From Opitutaceae bacterium (lineage in GTDB: Bacteria; Verrucomicrobiota; Verrucomicrobiia; Opitutales; Opitutaceae): a stretch of 43,902 nt of DNA. Positions 24,349-33,854 of this stretch are shown here, piece after piece. The notes under the pieces are model-generated. The model did not search any database. It was given only the letters and a program-made list of their open reading frames with translations, and was not told the DNA's origin. A program made the position numbers and the translations under genes. The stretch spans positions 1 through 43,902 of the forward strand of contig JAIXWF010000024.1 in the NCBI GenBank assembly GCA_027482185.1, written 5' to 3'. Positions within the stretch are counted from its first letter, which is position 1. Every line of letters starts with the position of its first letter.

Positions 24349-27300
24349 ATGAAAACGCTCTTCCCTCTCTTCTCCCGCCCGCGGCTCCTCGCCGCCCTCG
24401 CGCTGGGCGTTGCGGGCCCCGTCCATGGGCAATACGAGGTCTCCAGCACCGCCCTGTCGCGGCTCTGGATCCAGCCGAAATCGTTCGTCGTCCCCAACGC
24501 CGCCAACAACACCCCGCCGATCCTCGCGTCCCAACCGCAATTCGCCGCCGACGCCGCCAACTCCGGCGGCAGCGGCCCCGTCTCCGATTCCGCCACGCTC
24601 AGCGCGCGTTACCCGTCGCAGATTTTCCGGAACCCCGCCACCGGCGCCCCCACCGGCAACGAAATCGTGCTGCAGCGTTCGACGGTCGGCGCCGTTTTCG
24701 CTTCCGGCGTCCCGCGCTACCTGCTCGGCGATGTCATTGTTCCCCCGGCCGTCCCGGCCGGCATCGCCCTTTCGCCCGCCGCCTACTGGCGCCTCCAGCC
24801 CGCCGTCCCCGGCGAATCGTTCGTCCATCCCGCCGGCGGCACCGCGACACCCGTGCCCGCCGGCACCCCGCAGAACTTCTACTACAGTCCCCACGCCGAA
24901 CGCGTCTTCGCCACGCAGGCCGGCCGCGTCACAGTCACCTGGGTGTCCCGCGTCCCCGATACGTCCGGCGGCGACGGCCTCCGCTACCGCACGCGCGAGG
25001 AAACGTTTTCCGTTTCGTCCGCGACCGCGAAACCCACGCGCACGATCTATTGGACGGAAAAGAGCTTCAACGCCCCCGTCGTCACCATCCCCTCGGCCAA
25101 TATCGAGACCGTCAACCCGGTCTACAGCGCCAATTTCCCCGCCACCGTCGCCACCGAATACCAACCGGTCGGCGTCTCCGTGAACCCGGACCCGAACAAT
25201 TCCCTGCCGGCCGAACGCCGCACTCTCTGGTTCCAGAAAATCTCCGGCGTCGGCCAGCTCCGCGCCTACAACCTCGAGGGCCGCATCTTCATCGAATACC
25301 TCGGCGCCATCAAAGCCGGCACCGCCTCCGTCCACGAGTTCCTCGGTGCCGATATCGTCGAGGTCGTCCGCACCGCCCCTTCCGTCAACACCGTCGTCAA
25401 TCTCGGCGAACAAATCCTGCCGCGCGACAGCGCCAACCGGCCGCTGCCCCTCGACGGCAGCTCCGAGTGGCTCGGCGCACCCGTCGCAGGCAGTTCCCTC
25501 GACGGCCAAAACTACTACGGCACCAACACCCGGGCGGACGGCCGGCAATTGTATTTCGCGGAACGCGAAAACGAGAATCCCGACCGCGTCGTCTTCTACT
25601 GGCTCGAGCAGGCCGATGCCGCGATCCACTTTGTCGCCGCCCCGGGCCGGCCAAACCTCGGCATCTTCTGGCCGAAACAGAAAAACAACTACATCCAAGC
25701 CTGGCCCTCCGGCCTGTCCGCCTACGCCCACTACACCGTCGGCACCGCCGGCTCCACCGCGGCCAACAGCGTCCAGTTCAACGCCGGCCAACTTCCGCAG
25801 GTCGTCTTCCAGGACGATCCCGCGCAGCAGCAGGTCCGCGTCGATCCCGCGACGCAGCGGCTCCAGGTCTCGTTCGCCGGCGACTCGCTCAACCGCACGC
25901 TGCTCAAGTTTACCGCCGGCCGCGAAATCTGGTACGTCCGTCTCTACACCCAGGCCGACGGCCGCGCCGGCTTCGAAGAAGGTGACGGCACCCCGGCGAT
26001 CAACCGCACGGTCTACGTCGGCGACCGCATCGACGCCCCGGCCGGCTATGCCGCGGGCGGCTACATCGCCGCGGGACGAAACTACCTCCCGGACGCCTAC
26101 ATCGACCCCTTCGCCGCCGGCGCCACCGCCGCCGCCCGGGGCGCGATCATTCCCGTCAATGCCCCGCCCGGGGAAAACACCCTCAAGGTGTGGTGGTTCC
26201 GGAAAGTCGAACCCGCCAGCCCCGAGTTCGAACCGTTCTACCTCCCGGGCAAGGTCGGCACCTACACCGTCGCGTATCCGCTCAACCCCGCCACCATCGT
26301 CCTCGCCTCCAACGCCGGCAGCGGCGATCTGAGCGGCGCCGAAATCGCCGGCCGCGTCTACGTCCAGAACGACCGCAGTCTGCCCGGCTTCAATCCGAAC
26401 GAGGAACACGCGCTCCTGCTCGCCGGCCGCGTCTACGCGCTGCGCGACGATCTGAACGACACCAGCGCCGATCCCGCGCGCTACACGTCGGAGCCGTATG
26501 CATTGCTCCGCTACACGCTGCCCGCGGACGGCCGGCCCGCCGTGCGCGCGTTCCGGATCCTGCGCGAGGTCGATCTGCCCGGCTCCGCTTCCGATGTGCT
26601 CTTCGACTACCCCGTCACCGCGGGCACGATTTTGCAGGGCCCGATGCCGCTGCCGCTGCTGCCGCTCCCGCTCGACAGCCAGAACCGCGTCAAAAACCGC
26701 GAGGTCGCCGGCACGCCCGACCCTGCGCCCGACGCCTCCAGCCCCGCGCACTACGCGAGCTTCACCTTCGCCGACCGCAAGGGCTACCATTGGGTCTATC
26801 GCGGTCCGCACGCCGGCGGCTCCCCGACGCTCGGCATGCAGTTCTACTATCCGATGCGCGAGGGCTTCTTCGTGCCCGGCGCCGCCGCGCAGCCCGCCGT
26901 CGGCACCCCGCTCCCGTATTTGCGGCCGCTCGTCGGCGGCACGCCGGCCGGCGACGCCGTCTCCGGCACGCCCCTCACGATCGTCTATCGTCCGGTCTGG
27001 CCCGCGCAGGCCCCGGAACTGCGCGTCGCGGAAACCCTGACGCTCGCGAAATTCGGCCTGCCCGCCGTCCTCCCGCAGGCCAGCGCCGAGGTGCTCTACC
27101 AGCAGTCCGTCGCCGTGCAGGGCACCGCCAAACCCAGCGTCGTCCTCCACGACCCCGTCCGCGAAAAGACCGTCGAACTCGGCGCCCTGAACGGGCTCGT
27201 TGATCTACCGGCCTCGCTCCGCACCACGTCCTACCGCGGCAAAATCTACTTCCAGGGCCTGCCGCCCCACCTGCAGACCCGATTCTATTTCGATCCGCTC

Positions 27301-30300
27301 CGCGGCCCCCGCGGCACCCTCGTGCTGCTCGGCGAGTTTGTCGACGAAGCCGCCGGCGAGGACTACCTCCGCCTCAACGTCCTCTCCGGCGCGGACCTCA
27401 GCCTCATCGCGAATCTCCCGGCCGCCGACGATTCCCGTCGCTTCGGCTGGCTCACCGCCATCGGCAGCCTCGCCACGCGCCTCGAAACCTTCGTCGAGAA
27501 TCCGGAACGCGCCGGCACCTACCGGTCCAACGGCACGCCCGCCAGCGTCGCCGTCGACGCCCTCGCCGCCGTCTCCAGCCCCGACACCGCCGTCGTCGAC
27601 TACGCCCTCACCGCCACCGGCAGCGGCAGCGGCTGGGTCACGATGGTCTTCGGCAACGGCCGCGCCTTCACGCCCTCCGGCGACCCGGTCAGCGTCCAGG
27701 TCTTCAAGGTCGCCCCGCGCCTCAACACCGGCGAACTCAAGGTCCAGCTTTCCGCCAACCCGCTCGACGAACAGGTTTCTCTCCGCCACAGCGGCGACTT
27801 CGCCGGCCGGCCCCAGGACTACGATTTCGAATGGCGCTACGCCCCGCCGCAGGGCGGCGTCGCCCCCCCGATCTACAGCCACACGCTCACGGACCGCCTG
27901 GCCACCGCGTGGCAGCTCGTCTCCGCCCCTGCCGGCACCCTCCCCACCGTCGCCGAATACGGCGCGGCCCTCGCGACGACGCTCCCGCGCACCGTCACCG
28001 TCAATCCCGTCGGCTTCACCGGCGGCACCTCCCGCCCCGGCCTCGTCGCCCGCTCCGCGGCCGGCGTCGACTTCGCCGCCGGCGTACCCTCCCGCATCGT
28101 CTTCTCCGCCGATCTCGCCGAACTCGCCGGCTTCGTGCTCTACGTCAACGGCGTCCCCGCCCTCGCCCACAACGCCCCCGCGCCGTTCACCAACGCCACC
28201 GCGTCCGCGAGCCTGATCGCCGGCGGCCTGCCCCGCCAATTCGAGGTCCCCGCCAACTTCTTCCAGCAGGCGGCCAACGTCATCGAGGTCGCCGTCTACT
28301 CGACCGCCGACGCCGGCACGTCTTCGGTCGCCGATTTCAGGCTCCACGCGTCGGTCGAGACCGATCTCGTCGTCGCGTCCGGTTCCCCGTGGCAGACGCC
28401 CAACGGCACGCTCTCGAACCAGGTCGTCGTCGGCGGCTCGCCCACCGCGCCCCTCGGCAGCCCCCTGCTCGTGATGTCCGACAATTGGTTCACCGTGCGC
28501 TACCGGCCCAGAGCCGGCACCGGTAACGTCGCCGGCACCGCCTGGTCCCGCTGGCAGCGGCCCCAGCTCGTCGAGGGCTGGATCAAGCGCGTCCTCGCCG
28601 CGATCAATCCCTTCAACCAGCGCATGCGCGATCTGGCCAACAATGCCGTCAACACCGACGTCAGTCTCCTCACCCAGGCCGGCCAACGCTGGGAAGGCAA
28701 CGTCGCCCTCACCCTCGAAAACATCAACGACGCCGGTCTCATCGAGATCTACGAGACCGTCCTCAACCGCGGCAAATCCCTCAGCGTCGACGCCGGCTAC
28801 GACTACGCCGCCGCCAACGACGCCCTCCTGCTCGCCGCCGGCTACCTCGCCGATCTCTACACGCTGCTCGGCCACGAGGCCTATGCCGACGCCGCCAACC
28901 CCACCATCTCCGTCGACGATTCCAACACCGTCACCGAGGTGAACACGTCCCGCTTCTCCTTCGAGGGCCAGGTCGCCAGCGTCCTCGAAGAGGAACTCGC
29001 CCTCCTCCGCGGTCGCGACGATTTCCTCGCCCCCGGCGTCGCCGTCGCCCCGTCCTACAACCGCCTCTATTGGAACTACACCCGCGGCATCAATTCCGGC
29101 GAAGCCCTCTACGCCGTGAACTACAACATCCGCGAAAAGGCCGGCACCGCCACGGCCAACGGCGTCGTCGATGCCGCCGACGCCCAGCGCATGTTCCCCC
29201 AGGGCCACGGCGACGCCTACGGCCACTACCTCACCGCGCTCAAGGGCTACCACCGCCTCCTGCGGAATCCCAACTTCACGTGGACCCCGCGCTCCGAGGC
29301 CGTGACCGTCCTCGGCCAGTCGGTCCAGATCGACTACTTCGACGAACGCAAATTCGCCGCCGCCGCCGCGAATATCGCCCGCACCGCCCAGCAGATCCTC
29401 GCCCTCACCCACCGGCAAAACTACCGCGACGACCCCGCCGCCGGCTGGGGCCACTACCGCGACGGCCGCGTCAATTCGGGCACCGGCACGACCCGCCACT
29501 GGGGCACCGACGAATGGGCCTCCCGCGCCACGCAGGGCGCCTACTACCACTGGATCGTCGGCAATGCCCTCCTGCCCGAACGCGACACCGATCCGACCCA
29601 CACCGGCGTGCAGGTCATCGACCGCACCACTGTGCCCGAGCTCGTCGAACTCGCGACCCTCGCCGCCGATTTCCAATCCCGCCTCGACAACGTCAACGCC
29701 CACCTGAATCCCCTCGGCCTCAGCCCCGGTGCCATCGCCTTCGACATTTCCCCCGCGGAATTGAAGGCCGGCAAATCGCACTACGAACAGATCCACGAGC
29801 GCGCCCTCCGCTCCGTCCTCAACGCCAAGGGCGCCTTCGACCAGGCCGCGCGCATGACCCGCCTCCTGCGCAACCAGGAAAACCAGATCGACAACTACGC
29901 CGGCGCCATCGCCGACGAGGAACGCGGCTTCGAGACCAAGCTCATCGAGCTCTACGGCACGCCCTACCCCGGCGAAATCGGCCCCGGCCGCACCTACGCC
30001 CAGGGCTACGCCGGCCCCGACACAATGTTGTACTTCATCGTCGACCGGCCCTCCTCCGTCCTCGACAACGCCGCCCCCGTTTCAATGACGGTCCGCGTCC
30101 CCACCGGGGTCGATTCGACCAGCGCCCTGACCGTCAACTCGGTCACCGCGGCCCGGCTGAACCAGACCGTCCGCACCGTCACTCTCAATCCGCAGTCGTC
30201 CGTCGCGTTCGCGGACACGTGGACGTTGCCCAGCGGCGGGCTCGGCCTCCGCTCCGTCACCGGCAAGGTCCAGCAGGCCCTCCTCGACACCTACCAGGCC

Positions 30301-32073
30301 AATATCGCGCTGCAGGCCGGCATCCGCCTGCTCCAGGACCGTCAGGCCCTCTTCGACCGCCGCTACGATCTCTATTCGGAAATGGTCGCGACGCGGGCCG
30401 ACAAACTCGCCGCCACCGGCGCCGCCGACCGCCAAATTCAGGTCTACCGCGCCGCCCAGGTCAGCCTCAACGCCACCGCTGCCCTCGCCAACGCCGGCTA
30501 TGAAAACCTCGGCCGCAATCTCGACGGCGCGATCAAGGGCACCCCGACCGTCACCGGTCTCGCCAACGACATTTTCTCCGGCGTCCGCGCCGCCCTGATC
30601 GTCGGCACCACTCCGCTCGGTGTGGCCTTCAAACTTCTGAGCGTCGGCGCCTCCAACACCGCCACCGCGATGTCGTCCCTCGCCTCGAACGAAGAGGCCA
30701 ACCTCCGCCGCCAGCTCGAGGCCTTCGACCACAGTTACGAACTCGCCCAAACCGCCTACGAATACGAGGTCCAGTTCCGCGAACTCAACGCGCTCTACTA
30801 CCAGCTCGCCCAGCTCGCCACCGACCTCCAGCGCAGCCACGAACGCGTCCGCAATCTCCTCGCCGAGGGCGAACGCCTCCAGTCCGAGCGCCTGCTCTTC
30901 CGCCAACGCGCCGCCGCCCTCGTCCAGGGCTACCGCACGCGCGATCTCACTTTCCGCACTTTCCGCAACGAAGCCCTCGAGCAGTACCGCTCGCTCTTCG
31001 ATTTGGCCGGCCGCTACACCTACCTCGCCGCCAAGAGCTACGACTACGAGACCGGCCTCCTCGGCGGCTCCGCCGGCCAAAGCGTCATCTCCGGCATCGT
31101 CGCCGCCCGCGCCCTCGGCGATCTCACCGGCGGCGTGCCCCAGGCCACCGTCAGCACCCTCGGCGACGCCGGCCTCGCCGGCACCATGGCCCGGCTCCAG
31201 GCCGATTGGTCCGTCGCCGAACCGCGCCTCGGCATCAACAACCCCGACCAGAACGGCACCCTCTTCTCCCTCCGCCGCGAACTGTTCCGCATCCTCGACG
31301 GCTCCGCCGACGACCCCGCGTGGCAGCAGACGCTCGAGCAGCACATCATGACCAACGTCATGGCCGACCCCGACGTCGCCTCGGCCTGCCGCAATCTGCG
31401 CAAACCCGACGGCAGCCCCGTACCCGGGATCGTGATACCCTTCCGCACCACCGTGGAGCCCGGCCTGAATTTCTTCGGCCTCCCCCTCGCCGCCGCCGAC
31501 CACGCCTTCAGCGCCTCGAACTTCGCCACGAAGATCTACTCCGTCGGCATGGTCTTCCGCGGCTACATCGGCATGGACCCGTTCTCCGCCGGCACCCCCA
31601 ACGCCGGCGTCCCGAACAGCTCCTCGCCCAACGCCCTCAGCGCCACGCCCTACGTCTACCTCATCCCGACCGGCACGGATTACCTCCGCGCTCCCCCGCT
31701 CGGCGACACCGGCGGCATCCGCGCCTTCGCCGTCCGCGACCAGGCCCTCCCGCTGCCCTTCAACCTCGGCGCCTCCGCGTTCTCCTCGAACCAATTCTAC
31801 AACGCCAACGGCACCCTCGGTGAAGCCCCGTGGATTCTGCGCAAGCACCAGGCCTTCCGCCCCGTCCACGATCCCGCGTTTTTCTACAGCAGCGTGCCCG
31901 CCGAATTCACCGGCAACCGCCTCGTCGGCCGCAGTGTCTGGAACAGCGGCTGGAAACTCGTCATCCCCGCCAACACCCTGCTCGCCAACGAGCCGGAAGG
32001 CCTCAACCGCTTCGTCGCGAGCGTGAAGGACATCGAGTTGTTCCTCCGCACCTACGCGCACGCCGGCAACTGA
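24349..32073 (+). CDS. Giant exported protein with Tc-toxin-A-like helical C-terminal region
   Basis: 2574 residues from ATG 24349, where a signal peptide starts (MKTLFPLFSRPRLLAALALG, cut near HGQ). An in-frame ATG at 24292 overlaps the previous stop (TGATG) and would add 19 residues. Residues 1 to about 1390 are beta-rich with repeated WFRK/RTLWFQK strands. From about 1420 the protein is largely helical, with a dockerin-like loop (GVVDAADAQRM) near 1604. Residues 2078-2110 are hydrophobic. A heptad-rich coiled coil spans about 2115-2215, then SLFDLAGRYTYLAAKSYDYE. The C-terminus ends VKDIELFLRTY. The coiled coil, the DLA-x(5)-LA-x(3)-Y-x-x-E pattern and the DIxLxLRTY end recall the pore-forming shaft and TcB-binding end of TcA toxins; this is from memory of the family, not an alignment. 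No TcB/TcC gene is nearby. Structural role versus toxin is open. Confidence 0.82.
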   Translation: MKTLFPLFSRPRLLAALALGVAGPVHGQYEVSSTALSRLWIQPKSFVVPNAANNTPPILASQPQFAADAANSGGSGPVSDSATLSARYPSQIFRNPATGAPTGNEIVLQRSTVGAVFASGVPRYLLGDVIVPPAVPAGIALSPAAYWRLQPAVPGESFVHPAGGTATPVPAGTPQNFYYSPHAERVFATQAGRVTVTWVSRVPDTSGGDGLRYRTREETFSVSSATAKPTRTIYWTEKSFNAPVVTIPSANIETVNPVYSANFPATVATEYQPVGVSVNPDPNNSLPAERRTLWFQKISGVGQLRAYNLEGRIFIEYLGAIKAGTASVHEFLGADIVEVVRTAPSVNTVVNLGEQILPRDSANRPLPLDGSSEWLGAPVAGSSLDGQNYYGTNTRADGRQLYFAERENENPDRVVFYWLEQADAAIHFVAAPGRPNLGIFWPKQKNNYIQAWPSGLSAYAHYTVGTAGSTAANSVQFNAGQLPQVVFQDDPAQQQVRVDPATQRLQVSFAGDSLNRTLLKFTAGREIWYVRLYTQADGRAGFEEGDGTPAINRTVYVGDRIDAPAGYAAGGYIAAGRNYLPDAYIDPFAAGATAAARGAIIPVNAPPGENTLKVWWFRKVEPASPEFEPFYLPGKVGTYTVAYPLNPATIVLASNAGSGDLSGAEIAGRVYVQNDRSLPGFNPNEEHALLLAGRVYALRDDLNDTSADPARYTSEPYALLRYTLPADGRPAVRAFRILREVDLPGSASDVLFDYPVTAGTILQGPMPLPLLPLPLDSQNRVKNREVAGTPDPAPDASSPAHYASFTFADRKGYHWVYRGPHAGGSPTLGMQFYYPMREGFFVPGAAAQPAVGTPLPYLRPLVGGTPAGDAVSGTPLTIVYRPVWPAQAPELRVAETLTLAKFGLPAVLPQASAEVLYQQSVAVQGTAKPSVVLHDPVREKTVELGALNGLVDLPASLRTTSYRGKIYFQGLPPHLQTRFYFDPLRGPRGTLVLLGEFVDEAAGEDYLRLNVLSGADLSLIANLPAADDSRRFGWLTAIGSLATRLETFVENPERAGTYRSNGTPASVAVDALAAVSSPDTAVVDYALTATGSGSGWVTMVFGNGRAFTPSGDPVSVQVFKVAPRLNTGELKVQLSANPLDEQVSLRHSGDFAGRPQDYDFEWRYAPPQGGVAPPIYSHTLTDRLATAWQLVSAPAGTLPTVAEYGAALATTLPRTVTVNPVGFTGGTSRPGLVARSAAGVDFAAGVPSRIVFSADLAELAGFVLYVNGVPALAHNAPAPFTNATASASLIAGGLPRQFEVPANFFQQAANVIEVAVYSTADAGTSSVADFRLHASVETDLVVASGSPWQTPNGTLSNQVVVGGSPTAPLGSPLLVMSDNWFTVRYRPRAGTGNVAGTAWSRWQRPQLVEGWIKRVLAAINPFNQRMRDLANNAVNTDVSLLTQAGQRWEGNVALTLENINDAGLIEIYETVLNRGKSLSVDAGYDYAAANDALLLAAGYLADLYTLLGHEAYADAANPTISVDDSNTVTEVNTSRFSFEGQVASVLEEELALLRGRDDFLAPGVAVAPSYNRLYWNYTRGINSGEALYAVNYNIREKAGTATANGVVDAADAQRMFPQGHGDAYGHYLTALKGYHRLLRNPNFTWTPRSEAVTVLGQSVQIDYFDERKFAAAAANIARTAQQILALTHRQNYRDDPAAGWGHYRDGRVNSGTGTTRHWGTDEWASRATQGAYYHWIVGNALLPERDTDPTHTGVQVIDRTTVPELVELATLAADFQSRLDNVNAHLNPLGLSPGAIAFDISPAELKAGKSHYEQIHERALRSVLNAKGAFDQAARMTRLLRNQENQIDNYAGAIADEERGFETKLIELYGTPYPGEIGPGRTYAQGYAGPDTMLYFIVDRPSSVLDNAAPVSMTVRVPTGVDSTSALTVNSVTAARLNQTVRTVTLNPQSSVAFADTWTLPSGGLGLRSVTGKVQQALLDTYQANIALQAGIRLLQDRQALFDRRYDLYSEMVATRADKLAATGAADRQIQVYRAAQVSLNATAALANAGYENLGRNLDGAIKGTPTVTGLANDIFSGVRAALIVGTTPLGVAFKLLSVGASNTATAMSSLASNEEANLRRQLEAFDHSYELAQTAYEYEVQFRELNALYYQLAQLATDLQRSHERVRNLLAEGERLQSERLLFRQRAAALVQGYRTRDLTFRTFRNEALEQYRSLFDLAGRYTYLAAKSYDYETGLLGGSAGQSVISGIVAARALGDLTGGVPQATVSTLGDAGLAGTMARLQADWSVAEPRLGINNPDQNGTLFSLRRELFRILDGSADDPAWQQTLEQHIMTNVMADPDVASACRNLRKPDGSPVPGIVIPFRTTVEPGLNFFGLPLAAADHAFSASNFATKIYSVGMVFRGYIGMDPFSAGTPNAGVPNSSSPNALSATPYVYLIPTGTDYLRAPPLGDTGGIRAFAVRDQALPLPFNLGASAFSSNQFYNANGTLGEAPWILRKHQAFRPVHDPAFFYSSVPAEFTGNRLVGRSVWNSGWKLVIPANTLLANEPEGLNRFVASVKDIELFLRTYAHAGN

Positions 32074-32076
32074 GCC

Positions 32077-32598
32077 ATGGCCGCCCGCCGTCTCCTCCTC
32101 GCCGCCGCCCTGCTCGCCGCCGGGAGCGCCGCGTTCTTCCTCCTCGGCCGCCGCGCCGCGCCCGTTCCCGCACCGGCGGCCGCGGCCTCGGCCGCCGGCG
32201 CCGCCGACCGCTCCGCGCCCCGCGTCGAACAGGACGCCGCCGCCGTCTTCCAGCGCGCCTTCTGGCGCCGGCCCGACGCCTCCGTCCGCATTCTCCACGC
32301 CGAACGCCGCGATTGGTCCGACGGCACCGCCGTCGCCCGCTGGCAATGGTTCGTCGGCGTCGACGCCGCGCCGGAGTTCGTCCGCTGGCTGCTCGAGGAA
32401 AACCCCTTCGGTCTCGTCCGCGCCGCCGCCGCGCCCGCCGCCCCGGACGGCGCCCCGCCGTGGTATCCGTCCGGGCTGGACGCCGCCTTCGAGACCTACC
32501 GCAACGCCGAGGGCCGCTTCGTCGTTTTCCTCGACCGCCGCCGCGGCCGTCTCTTCGCCACCGATTCCGGCGCCGGCTTCGCCGCCGCCCAACGCTGA
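32077..32598 (+). CDS. Small membrane-anchored or exported protein, unknown
   Basis: 173 residues starting 3 bp after the stop of the giant gene, so probably translated by reinitiation. An N-terminal hydrophobic helix (residues 4-24, LLLAAALLAAGSAAFFLLG) with Arg on both sides suggests an inner-membrane anchor rather than a cleaved signal. An Ala/Pro linker follows, then a small periplasmic domain (WSDGTAVARWQWFVGVD, FVRWLLEENPFGLV, RFVVFLDRRRGRLFATDSGAG). No family is recognised. The tight link with the giant protein suggests an accessory role in its folding, export or assembly; this is inference from position. Confidence 0.72.
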   Translation: MAARRLLLAAALLAAGSAAFFLLGRRAAPVPAPAAAASAAGAADRSAPRVEQDAAAVFQRAFWRRPDASVRILHAERRDWSDGTAVARWQWFVGVDAAPEFVRWLLEENPFGLVRAAAAPAAPDGAPPWYPSGLDAAFETYRNAEGRFVVFLDRRRGRLFATDSGAGFAAAQR

Positions 32599-32612
32599 TC
32601 CCTCCGCATCCC

Positions 32613-33680
32613 ATGCCCGCCCCGCTGTTCCGCGTCTCCGTCCTCGCCCTCTGCGCCGCCGCCTTCGTCCCCGCCGGCACCGCCCAGGAGGTGCGCTCCC
32701 GGCCCGTCGGTTTCCTCACCGTCACCATCCCCGCCGGCCAAACCCGCTCGTTCTCGATCCCCTTCGACGCGGATGTCTCGAGCCTGCCGCACGCCGTCGG
32801 CCGCCTCACCGCCGTCGGCGCCAACTACCTCGAGAACTCCGCCGCCGCCTGGACACCCGGCGCCTTCTCTTCCGCCGCGTCGCCGTACTTCGTGCGCCTC
32901 ATCAACGGCCCCCACGCCGGCCGCATTCTCCGCATCTCGGCCACCGCCAACACCGCCACGCGTCTCTACGTTTCCGACGACGGCGTCGGCCTCGCCTCCC
33001 TCGGCCTCGTCGTCGGCGAGAACGGCACCGCCTTCGAGATTTTCCCCGGCGACACCCTCGCCACCTTCTTCGGCACCGCCGGCGGCGGTTCGACCCTCGT
33101 CGTGCAGGGCGGCGCCACCCCGCAGCAGGCCGACCTCGTCCATGTCTGGAGCGGCGCCTCGTGGTTGAATTTCTACTACAACACCGCGTGGAACCGCTGG
33201 GCGCTCGACACCGACGCCGCCGGCGACGCCACCCGCAACCACTACCTGTTGCGCCCCGACCGCGGACTCATGCTCAGCCGCCGCGCCGCCGCCCCGCTCA
33301 CGCTGTCCGTCGTCGGCCGCGTCCTCGGCACGCCGCAGCGCGCCGCCCACGCCCGCACCGCCAACGCGCTCACCTTCCTCGCTACGATGCAACCGCGCGA
33401 CATTTCCCTCGGCAACCTCGCCCTGCAGGCCTCGTCCCGCACCGTCGCCTGGCGCGGCGGGCCCGACGCCGCCAGCGCCGACCTCGTCCTCGTCTGGAGC
33501 GGCGCCAGCTGGCTCCGGTTCTACTTCAACGACGTCGCCGGCACTTGGCAGCTCTCCGACGACCCGACCAACCGCAACAACTACCTCGTCCGCGCCGGCA
33601 CCCCCGTCTTCATCCAGCGCCGCACCGCCGGCTCCACCGCGGACGACAAAACGGTCGCGTTCCCGCAACCCGGCACCTGA
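32613..33680 (+). CDS. TIGR02597-like exported protein
   Basis: 355 residues with a signal peptide (MPAPLFRVSVLALCAAAFVP). The mature start RPVGFLTVTIPAGQTRSFSIPF is characteristic of the TIGR02597 family, found mainly in Verrucomicrobiota and of unknown function. Two internal repeats are clear: ADLVHVWSGASWLNFYYN with YLLRPDRGLMLSRR, and ADLVLVWSGASWLRFYFN with YLVRAGTPVFIQRR, each about 110 residues apart. It is 14 bp after the preceding gene, within the secreted operon. Attribution to TIGR02597 is from remembered features; a profile search would confirm it. Confidence 0.8.
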   Translation: MPAPLFRVSVLALCAAAFVPAGTAQEVRSRPVGFLTVTIPAGQTRSFSIPFDADVSSLPHAVGRLTAVGANYLENSAAAWTPGAFSSAASPYFVRLINGPHAGRILRISATANTATRLYVSDDGVGLASLGLVVGENGTAFEIFPGDTLATFFGTAGGGSTLVVQGGATPQQADLVHVWSGASWLNFYYNTAWNRWALDTDAAGDATRNHYLLRPDRGLMLSRRAAAPLTLSVVGRVLGTPQRAAHARTANALTFLATMQPRDISLGNLALQASSRTVAWRGGPDAASADLVLVWSGASWLRFYFNDVAGTWQLSDDPTNRNNYLVRAGTPVFIQRRTAGSTADDKTVAFPQPGT

Positions 33681-33789
33681 ACCGTCCCGCCTGAAGCCGT
33701 GAATACATTGCTGAGTCTCGGGAGCATGACCGCACGGATTCGCACCGCATTGCCCGTTGGCCGTTCGGCTGCCGCTGCCGCGGATCGCT

Positions 33790-33817
33790 CTCTCAACCCT
33801 CAGCTCTCAACTCTCAA
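33790..33817. repeat. CTCTCAA heptad repeat (4 units) before the Ig-like gene
   Basis: In-phase heptads CTCTCAA, CCCTCAG, CTCTCAA, CTCTCAA after a GCGGATCG flank, ending 37 bp before the ATG at 33855. The 174-bp gap 33681-33854 holds nothing else recognisable. No reverse-complement arm is seen in this gap. Confidence 0.85.
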
Positions 33818-33854
33818 CTGCGGGATCCCGTCTGTGCCGTCAGCCGTCCGCGCC

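Noticed and set aside
23983-32592. Very long minus-strand open frames opposite the secreted operon (for example 23983-27150, 27205-29796, 30082-32592)
   Set aside because: They mirror the codon phase of the plus-strand genes, have low-complexity Gly/Val/Ala/Asp/Glu composition, no signal peptide or family motif, and are expected in GC-rich DNA.
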